Below, piece after piece: positions 34,289-44,279 of a stretch of 58,745 nucleotides of DNA. Position 1 is the stretch's first letter, and every line of letters begins with the position of its first letter. The stretch lies in the NCBI GenBank assembly GCA_022450155.1, contig JAKUQR010000007.1, positions 1 through 58,745 of the forward strand, read 5' to 3'. The notes beneath the pieces were generated by a model. It was given only the letters and a program-made list of their open reading frames with translations, searched no databases and was not told the origin of the DNA. Both the position numbers and the translations under genes were made by a program. Origin of the DNA: Gammaproteobacteria bacterium. GTDB taxonomy: Bacteria > Pseudomonadota > Gammaproteobacteria > Arenicellales > UBA868.

Positions 34289-35568
34289 AGCGGTTTATTC
34301 TCGGGCTTGTAGTGTTTCAGTTAGCGATTCCCGCATTAGCCAGTGTTGATATTTTGGGTATAAGAATCTGGCATTCACCGCATAGAACCCGGCTGGTATT
34401 TGATCTCTCCGGGCCCGTCGAATACAGCGTATTTGATTTGGCCGATCCGCAACGAATCGTGATAGATCTCAAGGGCACGGTATCCAGCGCGATGTCGCCA
34501 GGTGATCAGACCTTGGGTCCCTGGCTCCTGGCCCTGCGTTCAGGTAACCCGAACCCTGGCGTACTGCGTTATGTACTTGATCTTAAGGAACAACTCAGCC
34601 ATGACAGTTTTCTGCTTCTGCCTGGTGCAGTCTATGGCCACCGACTGGTGATTGAGGTCAGGCCAGTCGATAGCTCCGTTCGTGCGGACAAAATCCCTAT
34701 CGAGACGACAACAGGGAAAGACTATGTTGTCGTGATCGATCCTGGTCATGGGGGTGATGACCCGGGCGCGTTGGGGTATCGCGGCACGCGTGAAAAATCG
34801 GTTGTTCTTGCGATTTCAAAACGACTCAAATGGATGCTGGACCTTCAGCCAGGTGTGGTGGCCCAACTAACACGCAAAGGCGACTACTATGTCAGCTTAC
34901 GCGACAGAATTAAATTTGCCGCAGAACATCAAGCGGATGTATTCATCTCGGTGCACGCGGATTCGGCCCGTCGGAGAAGTGCGCAGGGTGCTTCGGTTTA
35001 CATCCTTTCTTCTAAGGGTGCTAGCAGTGAAATAGGCCGCGAACTGGCAAAAAGGGAGAATGCATCAGATCTGATAGGTGGTGTCAGGCTGGGAAAGCAG
35101 GAACACAGCGTTCGGAAAATGATGCTCGATATGGAGGTCGACTGGAAAATAAAGGAGAGTAGAGCGTTTGCCTGGAAGCTCCTACACGAACTGGGCAAAG
35201 TAGGTCCGCTGCATACTAAGCAGGTTCAGCATGCGGGGTTTGTTGTGCTAAAAGCAATAGAGATTCCGGCGATTCTTCTTGAGGTAGGGTTCATTTCTAA
35301 CAAGAAAGAAGAGCGGGCTCTAAAGACAGCGTTGCATCACGAGAGGATCGCGGGTTCAATATTTCGTGCCATTATCCGCTACTGTACGGAAAAATCTCAG
35401 TGTCGTGTAATCCAGAACTCCAAAGGGGCCTATGTTGTCCGCAAGGCAGAATCATTATCATTACTGGCAGCTCGATTTGGTACAACGATTTCGGCGATTA
35501 AAAAGGCCAACAAACTGAAGACCGATACATTGTTGATTGGACAGGATCTCGTCATCCCGGGGCTATGA
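34285..35568 (+). CDS. N-acetylmuramoyl-L-alanine amidase with AMIN and LysM domains
   Basis: 427 residues, AmiB/AmiC type. Signal peptide (FILGLVVFQLAIPALA), AMIN domain about 20–130 targeting septal peptidoglycan, Amidase_3 zinc domain about 150–375 with VVVIDPGHGGDDPGA, SVHADS and catalytic Glu in ILLEVGFISN, then one LysM domain (VRKAESLSLLAARFGTTISA) at the end. It splits septal wall during cell separation and is normally activated by an EnvC/NlpD-type protein. LysM at the C-terminus is as in Pseudomonas AmiB. Confidence 0.94.
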   Translation: MKRFILGLVVFQLAIPALASVDILGIRIWHSPHRTRLVFDLSGPVEYSVFDLADPQRIVIDLKGTVSSAMSPGDQTLGPWLLALRSGNPNPGVLRYVLDLKEQLSHDSFLLLPGAVYGHRLVIEVRPVDSSVRADKIPIETTTGKDYVVVIDPGHGGDDPGALGYRGTREKSVVLAISKRLKWMLDLQPGVVAQLTRKGDYYVSLRDRIKFAAEHQADVFISVHADSARRRSAQGASVYILSSKGASSEIGRELAKRENASDLIGGVRLGKQEHSVRKMMLDMEVDWKIKESRAFAWKLLHELGKVGPLHTKQVQHAGFVVLKAIEIPAILLEVGFISNKKEERALKTALHHERIAGSIFRAIIRYCTEKSQCRVIQNSKGAYVVRKAESLSLLAARFGTTISAIKKANKLKTDTLLIGQDLVIPGL

Positions 35569-35574
35569 GAGACC

Positions 35575-37389
35575 ATGGACAGTAGTTCAGGACCGCTTAC
35601 TGCGCGGATACATCGACTAGACAATACGCTGATCAATCAGATTGCAGCCGGTGAAGTTGTGGAACGACCTGCCTCGATCATCAAGGAGCTTATTGAAAAC
35701 AGCGTTGATGCAGGAGCGACTGAGATTCAAGTCTGGGTGGAACGCGGTGGTGTCAAGCTTATTCGGGTTGCTGATAATGGCCATGGTATAGCGAAGGGCG
35801 ATCTGATTCTGGCGACCGAGCGTCATGCAACCAGTAAATTGTTCGATTTGAAGGATCTATCGGGGATTCAGACGCTTGGGTTCCGGGGCGAAGCACTGCC
35901 TAGTGTCGCGTCTGTGTCGCGCCTGGGAATTAAGAGTCGTGTCGCTGACACAGATGCCGGTTGGGAGGTCAGCGGCGAGGGCGGTGCTTTTTCTGCACCA
36001 ATCCCGACTTCGTGCGCTAAAGGTACGGTCGTTGTGGTGGAGGATCTGTTTTTCAACACACCGGCTCGCCGCAAATTTCTTAGGTCCGAGAAAACTGAGC
36101 GATCGCATATCGAGCGCGTCTTCAAGTGTCTGGCTCTGGCATCTCCTGCTGTATCTTTTAGTCTGTCGATTGATGGAAAGCCATGCTGGCGGTTGCCGGA
36201 AGAAGATTTTGCTGTGCGATCTCATCGGATTGAAAAAATACTGGGACATGAGTTCAGCAAAAACTCTAAGCAGATAAACGGCAGAGCCAGCGGTATATCC
36301 TTGATCGGGTGGATAGGCTTACCTGCTTATTCCCGGAGTCAGGCGGACCGACAATATCTTTTTGTCAATGGACGCGTGGTAAAGGATGTCTCGCTGTCGC
36401 ACGCTGTGCGTCGCGCCTATGCGGATGTGCTTTATCGGGGGCGCCATCCGGCCTATGTGTTGGATCTGCGGATTGATCCGATGACGATAGATGTCAACGT
36501 GCATCCGACAAAGAACGAGGTGCGATTTGCGGACGTTCGTTTGGTGCACGACTTTCTCTATCGGGAAGTAGCGCAGGCGACTGCTGATACCCGGGCCGGG
36601 TCAAGATTTACAAGCAATGAATCAGGGTGGCCTGATACTTCTCAGCACCCACATCGTATAAGGCCGTTTGACTCGTTTCAAAGCGGGCTTGGACTGGAAC
36701 CCGGTGACGTTACAAAGCCGTTTGTTCGCTCCCCAGACCATGATTATATGGATGCTGAAACTGCTGAGAAAGAACTCACTGAACCCGGCGCTAAGACAGA
36801 CGATGTGCCGCCGTTGGGGTATGCGCTGGCCCAGCTAAAAGGTGCCTATATCCTTGCGGAAAATAAAGACGGTTTGATATTAATCGATATGCACGCGGCT
36901 CATGAGCGTGTTACTTACGAGCGGCTGAAAATTCTGCTGAATGAGCAGGTCAAAAATTCTCAACCCTTGCTGGTACCCGTGGTGACTGGTGTGTCAGTGG
37001 AAGAGGCTGACTGCCTGGAAGATAATCAAGCGTTATTTGAACAACTGGGATTTGAAGTGTCGCGCTCGAGTGTTCAGGCCATAGTGATACGCGCCGTGCC
37101 AGAGATGCTGCGTTCGAGTGACGTCGCTGGATTGGTCAAAGATTCACTCGCAGATCTGATCGAGCAAGGTTATTCAGACCGGATTGTGGACAGTATCGAC
37201 GGCATTCTTTCCACTATGGCTTGCCATGGGTCTATCAGGGAGAATCGACAGCTGACATTACCTGAAATGAACGGTTTGCTCCGACAGATGGAAAAAACCG
37301 ACCGTTCGGGTCTATGTAACCACGGCCGCCCCACCTGGAAGCAAATCGATATGACAGAAATCGACCAATGGTTTCACCGGGGCCGCTGA
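35575..37389 (+). CDS. mutL: DNA mismatch repair protein MutL
   Basis: 604 residues. N-terminal GHKL ATPase (NQIAAGEVVERPASIIKELI, ADNGHGI, TLGFRGEALPSVASV), Ser/Pro-rich linker about 345–405 and a C-terminal dimerisation domain. The latter has DMHAAHERVTYE (Asp438 on), a DMHA(X)2E(X)4E version of the endonuclease motif, and LCNHGRPTW near the end. This points to nicking MutL as in Pseudomonas, not MutH-dependent repair as in E. coli. It lies 6 bp after the amidase gene. Confidence 0.95.
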   Translation: MDSSSGPLTARIHRLDNTLINQIAAGEVVERPASIIKELIENSVDAGATEIQVWVERGGVKLIRVADNGHGIAKGDLILATERHATSKLFDLKDLSGIQTLGFRGEALPSVASVSRLGIKSRVADTDAGWEVSGEGGAFSAPIPTSCAKGTVVVVEDLFFNTPARRKFLRSEKTERSHIERVFKCLALASPAVSFSLSIDGKPCWRLPEEDFAVRSHRIEKILGHEFSKNSKQINGRASGISLIGWIGLPAYSRSQADRQYLFVNGRVVKDVSLSHAVRRAYADVLYRGRHPAYVLDLRIDPMTIDVNVHPTKNEVRFADVRLVHDFLYREVAQATADTRAGSRFTSNESGWPDTSQHPHRIRPFDSFQSGLGLEPGDVTKPFVRSPDHDYMDAETAEKELTEPGAKTDDVPPLGYALAQLKGAYILAENKDGLILIDMHAAHERVTYERLKILLNEQVKNSQPLLVPVVTGVSVEEADCLEDNQALFEQLGFEVSRSSVQAIVIRAVPEMLRSSDVAGLVKDSLADLIEQGYSDRIVDSIDGILSTMACHGSIRENRQLTLPEMNGLLRQMEKTDRSGLCNHGRPTWKQIDMTEIDQWFHRGR

Positions 37390-37456
37390 ACACTGGAGTG
37401 AGTCCGACGCATACTGGCCCAGATACGTGTAACGCTGCGAGGTGGTCCTCGGGACA

Positions 37457-38419
37457 ATGCGCCGCATTATAGTTATCACCGGGCCTACGGCTGTTGGCAA
37501 AACCGCGCTGGCAGTGGATGTCGCAAAAAAGTTTCCCGTTCGATTGATCAGTGTAGATTCCGGACAGGTATATCGCGGTTTGGACTTGGGTACGGCCAAA
37601 CCCAGCCGCGCTTTACTGCGAGAATTTCCACACGATCTGGTAGACGTGCGTGACGTGGCCGATGTGTTTTCTGTTGTTGATTTTTGTTCAGCAGCTACAC
37701 AAGCCATTAACGAGTCGTTTGATTGTGGAGTCGTGCCAGTGTTGGTGGGGGGCGCCATGTTCTATATCTCTGCTTTGTTTCAGGGGCTCGGTGAAGTGCC
37801 CCCAGCAGACCAGCATTTGAGGCATGAGCTGAGTCAGCAGGGTCAGCTGCTGGGCTGGCCACGGATGCACGAGAAGCTGTCTGTCCTCGATCCAGCAAGC
37901 GCTGAAAGGATTGATCGAAACGATCCCCAACGGATTCAAAGAGCTTTGGAGGTCTATGTTCTCACCAAAGGTGATGTATCAGTTTGGGATAAAAGAAAGC
38001 GTTTTCTACCGCCGGATATTTCGGTGAGTCGATTTATCCTGGCATACAACGATCGGGCCTTGTTACATCAGCGAATCGTTCACCGATTCGATGAAATGCT
38101 CGAAGCCGGGTTGGTTGAAGAGGTTGAGGGGTTGATGGGAATGCCAGGTGTCACTGCGGAGTTGCCAGCGATGAAAAGCGTCGGCTACCGTCAGGTTCTC
38201 GAGTATCTCAGAGGTGAGGTGGATTTAGTAACTATGCGGGAAAGAGCACTGTCTGCAAGTCGCCAGTTGGCCAAGCGACAATTGACTTGGAGTCGTAATA
38301 CTGCGGGCGGTATCTGGCTGGATGCTGCGGACCCACAAGTGAACACCAGTGTGTCACGCTATTTGAAACAGGTAGAACATGAACCTTCGATATGTTTTAA
38401 CCAGCGTGATTTTGGGTAG
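37457..38419 (+). CDS. miaA: tRNA dimethylallyltransferase
   Basis: 320 residues; adds the dimethylallyl group to A37 of tRNAs that read codons beginning with U. P-loop GPTAVGKTALA at the N-terminus, SVDSGQVYRGLDLGTAKPS for DMAPP and tRNA, MKSVGYRQVLEYL and RQLAKRQLTWSR near the end. ATG 37457 matches the family start; a GTG five codons earlier is an alternative. Between mutL and hfq as in most Gammaproteobacteria. Confidence 0.95.
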   Translation: MRRIIVITGPTAVGKTALAVDVAKKFPVRLISVDSGQVYRGLDLGTAKPSRALLREFPHDLVDVRDVADVFSVVDFCSAATQAINESFDCGVVPVLVGGAMFYISALFQGLGEVPPADQHLRHELSQQGQLLGWPRMHEKLSVLDPASAERIDRNDPQRIQRALEVYVLTKGDVSVWDKRKRFLPPDISVSRFILAYNDRALLHQRIVHRFDEMLEAGLVEEVEGLMGMPGVTAELPAMKSVGYRQVLEYLRGEVDLVTMRERALSASRQLAKRQLTWSRNTAGGIWLDAADPQVNTSVSRYLKQVEHEPSICFNQRDFG

Positions 38420-38434
38420 TTTGTTCCGTGTGAG

Positions 38435-38463
38435 TTGAATTATCTCGATTTCATCCCTACATT
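38435..38463 (+). promoter_or_regulatory. Promoter-like site upstream of the hfq leader
   Basis: TTGAAT (38435–38440), 17-bp spacer, TACATT (38458–38463). The expected start at about 38470 falls directly before GAGGAGG, so the mini-ORF mRNA would begin at its own ribosome site. Several promoters are known between miaA and hfq in E. coli; this one is inferred from sequence alone. Confidence 0.45.
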
Positions 38464-38483
38464 TGAGTCAGAGGAGGACCATA

Positions 38484-38513
38484 ATGGCACGAACCCCTTT
38501 CATAAGAATTTAG
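38484..38513 (+). CDS. Nine-codon mini-ORF with strong ribosome site before hfq
   Basis: ATG at 38484 opens MARTPFIRI and stops at TAG 38511. AGGAGG (38472–38477) lies 6 bases upstream, one of the best ribosome sites in the window, and a promoter lies just before it. hfq starts 154 bp later. It could be a leader peptide, a decayed gene start or the 5' end of a small RNA. The remaining leader contains CGTACAG (38549–38555) and its complement CTGTACG (38620–38626). No function is known to me. Confidence 0.35.
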   Translation: MARTPFIRI

Positions 38514-38667
38514 GTAACTAGCAGAATTTAAAGAGATTATTTGCCGTTCGTACAGTTTCTGGCGGTGCGCGTCGTGTCTGACCTATAGCGGGAAAGGCAG
38601 ATGTGGTCATATCTAAACGCTGTACGGAATTTAATGTTTATAGATAACTTGAAACAGGAGACAACTA

Positions 38668-38940
38668 ATGACGCAACAAAAAGGGGCAGCCTTACAAGAT
38701 CCCTTTCTCAATATACTCAGAAAAGAAAGAATACCTGTATCCATATATCTCGTTAATGGCATAAAGCTTCAAGGTCAGGTCGAATCATTTGATCCGTTTG
38801 TTGTGTTGTTGCGGAATACAGTTAGCCAGATGATTTACAAGCATGCAATCTCGACTATCGTACCTTCGCGTGCTGTTCGGATTCCCTATGACGTTCCCGA
38901 ACATCTCAATGAAGATGATATAGGACATAACGAAGTTTGA
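38668..38940 (+). CDS. hfq: RNA chaperone Hfq
   Basis: 90 residues; forms a hexameric Sm ring that pairs small RNAs with mRNAs. Sm1 ([20 protein letters not shown] then [10 protein letters not shown]) and Sm2 ([14 protein letters not shown]) are intact. Residues that make the proximal and distal RNA faces (Gln8-like, Lys56-His57 in YKHA) are kept, with a short acidic tail ([14 protein letters not shown]). AGGAG precedes the ATG. First gene of hfq–hflX–hflK–hflC. Confidence 0.97.
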   Translation: MTQQKGAALQDPFLNILRKERIPVSIYLVNGIKLQGQVESFDPFVVLLRNTVSQMIYKHAISTIVPSRAVRIPYDVPEHLNEDDIGHNEV

Positions 38941-39010
38941 TTGTTGCAGGTACTCGGTCGCGCAGTATTGTGGGCAGCATCACTGGACTGAAGGTTAGTT
39001 TGTCCTGAGT

Positions 39011-40369
39011 GTGAATCGATCAAAAAGCCACCCGGTTCATCCGACGTCGGGTTCTGATCCTGACCGGCGTCAAGGCGAACGTGTGTTGTTGGTGCGACAG
39101 CAGGGTTTCCGTTCAGCTACATCTGAGGATTTTTCCGAAATCAAAGGACTCGCTGTCGCTGCTGGTTCGCAAGTCGTTTCTCACATCAGCGCGGTTCGGA
39201 AGATACCCCACCCCGCCACCTTCCTGGGCTCGGGCAAAGTTCTTGAGATCACCGATCTGGTTAATAAGTTGGCAGTAGATGTTGTCATACTCGATCATAA
39301 CGCGACCCCGGTGCAGGAGCGTAACCTAGAACAAGCGTTCCACTGTCAGGTGATCGATAGAACGCGGCTGATTCTCGATATATTTGCGCAGAGAGCACGT
39401 ACCAGTGAGGGTAAACTTCAGGTTGAGCTGGCTCAGCTAAACCACCTTGCTACCCGGTTGGTTAGAGGCTGGACCCACCTAGAAAGACAGCGCGGTGGGT
39501 TGGGTCTCCGTGGCCCAGGTGAGACCCAGCTAGAGACGGATCGACGACTGATCGGCCGGCGTATCAAAACGTTACGTCGCAAGTTAGAGAAAGTCAGGTC
39601 GCAACGGGCCTTGAGGCGAAATCAGAGAGATCGTGTACCTATCCCCACCATCGCGATCGTCGGTTACACCAATACAGGGAAAACAACTCTGTTTAATGCG
39701 CTCAGTGGCGCGACGGGCCTTGCCGTAGACCAGTTGTTTGCGACACTCGATCCTATGATGAGGCGGCTCGATATCAGCGGTTATGGACCGGTAATTGTCT
39801 CCGATACGGTGGGCTTTATATCCAGACTTCCACATGAGTTGGTGGATGCGTTTCACTCAACTCTAGAGGAGGTCAGCGCATCACAACTGTTGCTGCACGT
39901 CATTGATCTGTCAGACCCAGAGATTACGGAGCGAGTCGAGCAGGTTGAACGTGTCCTGGACGACATTGGAGCGGGTGATATTCCCCGCCTACGTGTTTAC
40001 AACAAGGCGGATCTTATCGAGGACCCCGGTTTCAGATCATTCCCGAATGGTAGTCACAATCGAGGACTGCGAATATCAGCGTCCACGGGCAAGGGGATCG
40101 AGGACCTGATCGGAACTGTGGGCGCTCTGCTGGGTTCGGATAGAGAACGCCGGATGCTGAAAATACCTTCTGATAGGCCCCGTCTACGCGCAGCGGTCTA
40201 TCGAATCGCTGAAGTTGTGGATGAAAAAGTAGACGCCGAAGGCAACTGGTGGTTGGAGTTGCTGGTGGATGCTGTGACCGTAGGCCGTCTGGAATCCCAG
40301 GAACAGTTCCAGTCCGGATTGTGGCAAGCCTTTGGACAGGACTCGACGCGGCAGAACGTTATAACCTGA
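39011..40369 (+). CDS. hflX: Ribosome-associated GTPase HflX
   Basis: 452-residue GTPase that splits stalled or heat-damaged ribosomes. N-terminal HflX domain (HPATFLGSGKV, NLEQAF, RLILDIFAQRARTSEGKLQV) with the glycine loop RQRGGLGLRGPGETQLE; G domain with GYTNTGKTTLFNAL, DTVGFISRLPHELVDAF and NKADL. The GTG start at 39011 gives an extra basic N-terminal tail. Follows hfq by 70 bp. Confidence 0.95.
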   Translation: MNRSKSHPVHPTSGSDPDRRQGERVLLVRQQGFRSATSEDFSEIKGLAVAAGSQVVSHISAVRKIPHPATFLGSGKVLEITDLVNKLAVDVVILDHNATPVQERNLEQAFHCQVIDRTRLILDIFAQRARTSEGKLQVELAQLNHLATRLVRGWTHLERQRGGLGLRGPGETQLETDRRLIGRRIKTLRRKLEKVRSQRALRRNQRDRVPIPTIAIVGYTNTGKTTLFNALSGATGLAVDQLFATLDPMMRRLDISGYGPVIVSDTVGFISRLPHELVDAFHSTLEEVSASQLLLHVIDLSDPEITERVEQVERVLDDIGAGDIPRLRVYNKADLIEDPGFRSFPNGSHNRGLRISASTGKGIEDLIGTVGALLGSDRERRMLKIPSDRPRLRAAVYRIAEVVDEKVDAEGNWWLELLVDAVTVGRLESQEQFQSGLWQAFGQDSTRQNVIT

Positions 40370-40454
40370 CCTTGCGGTTGGTCGGTTGAGACAGGTTGTT
40401 CGTGGTAAAATAAATACTTCACGAAAAGACATATTGATGTGAGGGGAAAACAAG

Positions 40455-41693
40455 ATGGCGTGGAATCAACCCGGGAATCAACCCGGTTCTGACAACCGTG
40501 ACCCATGGGGTCAGGGAAATGGAAAGAACACTCCGCCTGATCTTGATGATCTGATCAAGGATCTACGGAAGAAATTCAGTGGCATTTTTGGTGGTGGTGG
40601 TGGACGTAAGTCCGCCGGCGGAGGCAGTCGCGGCGGAATGTCAAACCTTAGTGGCAAAGCGCTGATTGTCATTGTCTTGGTCATCGGATTATTGTGGGCT
40701 GCGTCTGGTTTTTACGTGGTCGAACAAGGCGAACAAGGCGTAGAACTTCAGTTTGGACGCTACAAGCAGGTAACCGAAGCGGGGCTGAGGTGGCATATAC
40801 CCTACCCGGTAGAGTCAGTTGAAATTGTCAACGTCCAACAGATCAGGACGGTTGAGGTGGGTTATCGTACCAATACTCGGTCAAATCAGTTTGCGACAGT
40901 TCCTCAAGAAGCGCTGATGCTCACTAAAGATGAAAATATTATCGACATTCAGTTTGCTGTTCAGTACGACGTTAAAGATCCTCGGTATCTTTTGTTTAAC
41001 GTCAGCGAGAACACAGACCAGGTTGTGAGGCAGGCCACTGAGAGTGCGGTTCGGGAGATCGTGGGACGAAACACTATGGATTTTGCGATCACCGGTGGCC
41101 GGGCCGAGATTGTGCAGGAGGCCAAACTGTTGCTACAGGTAATTTTGGATCGATATCAGACCGGTATCAATGTAAAGGCGGTCGAGATGCAGAACGCTCA
41201 GCCACCGTCTGAGGTAAAGGGTGCTTTTGATGATGCCGTGAAGGCCCGCGAAGACGAAGTAAAGTTTAAGAATGAAGCGCAGGCCTACGCTAACGACATT
41301 ATTCCCAGAGCTCGCGGTAGTGCGGCACGGGTATTTCAGGAAGCTGAGGCGTACCGGGCCAGTGTAGTCGCCGCAGCAGTGGGTGAAGCATCACGATTTA
41401 TCCAAGTCCTGGATGAATATCATAAAGCGCCGGGTGTAACCCGTGACAGGCTTTATATCGATGCGATGGAGCAAGTGTTGAGGAACTCAACAAAGCTCAT
41501 GATCGACCAGTCTGCAGGCGGTAATAACGTCATGTACCTGCCCTTGGATCAGTTGATTCGGCAACGTAACGATTCAGCGGGGATTACCGATCCCACCCTA
41601 TTTAATAATGCTGGAGGTATGGAGAACTCTCTGGCTGAAACCGGCACCTCCCGTAGCGGGCGCGGCAGCCGGACAGGGAGGTTATCCGAATGA
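40455..41693 (+). CDS. hflK: FtsH modulator HflK
   Basis: 412 residues. A Gly/Asn-rich N-terminal part (IFGGGGGRKSAGGGSRGG), one membrane helix about 69–91 (ALIVIVLVIGLLWAASGFYV), then a periplasmic SPFH/band-7 domain and coiled-coil helices. With HflC it forms a large membrane cage that encloses and restrains the FtsH protease. The last 4 bp overlap hflC (ATGA). Confidence 0.95.
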   Translation: MAWNQPGNQPGSDNRDPWGQGNGKNTPPDLDDLIKDLRKKFSGIFGGGGGRKSAGGGSRGGMSNLSGKALIVIVLVIGLLWAASGFYVVEQGEQGVELQFGRYKQVTEAGLRWHIPYPVESVEIVNVQQIRTVEVGYRTNTRSNQFATVPQEALMLTKDENIIDIQFAVQYDVKDPRYLLFNVSENTDQVVRQATESAVREIVGRNTMDFAITGGRAEIVQEAKLLLQVILDRYQTGINVKAVEMQNAQPPSEVKGAFDDAVKAREDEVKFKNEAQAYANDIIPRARGSAARVFQEAEAYRASVVAAAVGEASRFIQVLDEYHKAPGVTRDRLYIDAMEQVLRNSTKLMIDQSAGGNNVMYLPLDQLIRQRNDSAGITDPTLFNNAGGMENSLAETGTSRSGRGSRTGRLSE

Positions 41694-42568
41694 GAGGAAA
41701 GGGATTAGTCATTTTGATATTGATTGTAATTCTCGGAGCGCTCGGTTCTTCAGCAGTCTATATAGTTGACGAGAGAGAAAAAGCGATCGTGTTCCAGTTT
41801 GGTGAAATCGTGGCCTCCAGTGAGCGGGCCGGAATATATTTCAAGGTCCCGATCATCAACAACGTTAAGTTCTTCGACGCCCGAATTCAGACGCTGGACG
41901 CCGATCCCCAGTTGTACCTGACAAGAGAGAAAAAGAATCTCGTTGTAGATTCATTTGTGAAATGGCGAGTGCGTAACGCTCGCGACTACTACACAAAACT
42001 CGGGGGACTCGCGAGCAACGCGAGAAACCGCTTATCCCAGCGAGTTAACGATGCGCTGCGCCGTGAATTCGGAAACCGCACCGTACAGCAGGTGATATCG
42101 GGTGATCGGGTTGAGATAATGGCCATTGTCCGAAAGATTATCGATGAAGAGATCAGTTCACTGGGTATCGAGGTCATCGATGTACGACTTAAGCGGGTCG
42201 ATCTCGACCCAGATATTAGTGAAAGGGTCTATCAGAGGATGGAAGCAGAGCGCTCTAGGGTGGCCAAAGACTTACGTGCCCGTGGTGCTGAGGTGGCTGA
42301 ACAGATCCGGGCGGATGCGGATCGGCAGCGTACCATAATTATTGCAAATGCAAATAGAGAGGCCGAAGAAGTAAGGGGGCGCGGTGATGCCATCGCAACC
42401 TACACTTATGCAGAGGCGTTCGGCCGGGATCGAGAGTTTTATCGAATGTACCGCAGTCTCAATGCCTACAAATCAACTTTCAATTCGCCGAATAATCTCC
42501 TCATTATCGAGCCGACCTCAGAATTTTTTAAATATTTCAATACACCGACACCCGACCAAGCCGATTAA
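41690..42568 (+). CDS. hflC: FtsH modulator HflC
   Basis: 292 residues: one N-terminal membrane helix (LVILILIVILGALGSSAVYI), then an SPFH domain (VDEREKAIVFQFGEI, DSFVKWRVRNARDYY) and a long Ala/Arg/Glu-rich helix (AEQIRADADRQRTIIIANAN). Partner of HflK in the same order and reading coupling as in E. coli. Confidence 0.95.
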   Translation: MRGKGLVILILIVILGALGSSAVYIVDEREKAIVFQFGEIVASSERAGIYFKVPIINNVKFFDARIQTLDADPQLYLTREKKNLVVDSFVKWRVRNARDYYTKLGGLASNARNRLSQRVNDALRREFGNRTVQQVISGDRVEIMAIVRKIIDEEISSLGIEVIDVRLKRVDLDPDISERVYQRMEAERSRVAKDLRARGAEVAEQIRADADRQRTIIIANANREAEEVRGRGDAIATYTYAEAFGRDREFYRMYRSLNAYKSTFNSPNNLLIIEPTSEFFKYFNTPTPDQAD

Positions 42569-42580
42569 TCTGCGCGACTG

Positions 42581-42769
42581 ATGAACTGGCAAGAGTTGTT
42601 GGTCGGGGTCGCCCTCGTCCTGGTGGTCGAAGGGTTGATTCCATTCGCAAGTCCGGGACGATATAGAAAACTGGTTGAGGTCATCAGCAACATCGAAGAT
42701 TCGCGGTTACGCATTGCTGGCGCAGCCTGCATGTTTGCCGGTTTGCTTCTACTTTATGTGGTTCGCTGA
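42581..42769 (+). CDS. DUF2065 (YjeT-like) small membrane protein
   Basis: 62 residues with two hydrophobic helices (about 5–23 and 43–60) and the basic loop SPGRYRKLVEVI between them. It matches the position (hflC–this–purA) and sequence type of E. coli YjeT. Function unknown. It starts 12 bp after hflC, so it is probably in the same operon. Confidence 0.85.
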   Translation: MNWQELLVGVALVLVVEGLIPFASPGRYRKLVEVISNIEDSRLRIAGAACMFAGLLLLYVVR

Positions 42770-42806
42770 TATTCCCACTCAGTCACTGGATCTTTGATGG
42801 TGCTAG

Positions 42807-44123
<1,317 letters not shown>

Positions 44124-44150
44124 GTTGTGTTTGCCAGGGCTGCACGAAAA

Positions 44151-44237
44151 TGGTACCGAGGAGAGGACTTGAACCTCCACGGGGTTACCCCCACCAGCAC
44201 CTGAAGCTGGCGCGTCTACCAATTCCGCCACCTCGGC
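44151..44237 (-). tRNA. tRNA-Leu(CAG)
   Basis: 87-nt class II tRNA on the minus strand with encoded CCA. Acceptor GCCGAGG pairs with CCTCGGT (G1·T72 wobble), anticodon stem CCAGC/GCTGG with loop TTCAGGT, anticodon CAG; a long variable arm (GGGGGTAACCCC region) and T-arm GGAGG-TTCAAGT-CCTCT. It lies between purA and the shortened rnr. Confidence 0.94.
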
Positions 44238-44279
44238 ACAGGATATTTTGGTCAAAAGCTAGATCGGGCACCTTGCACT

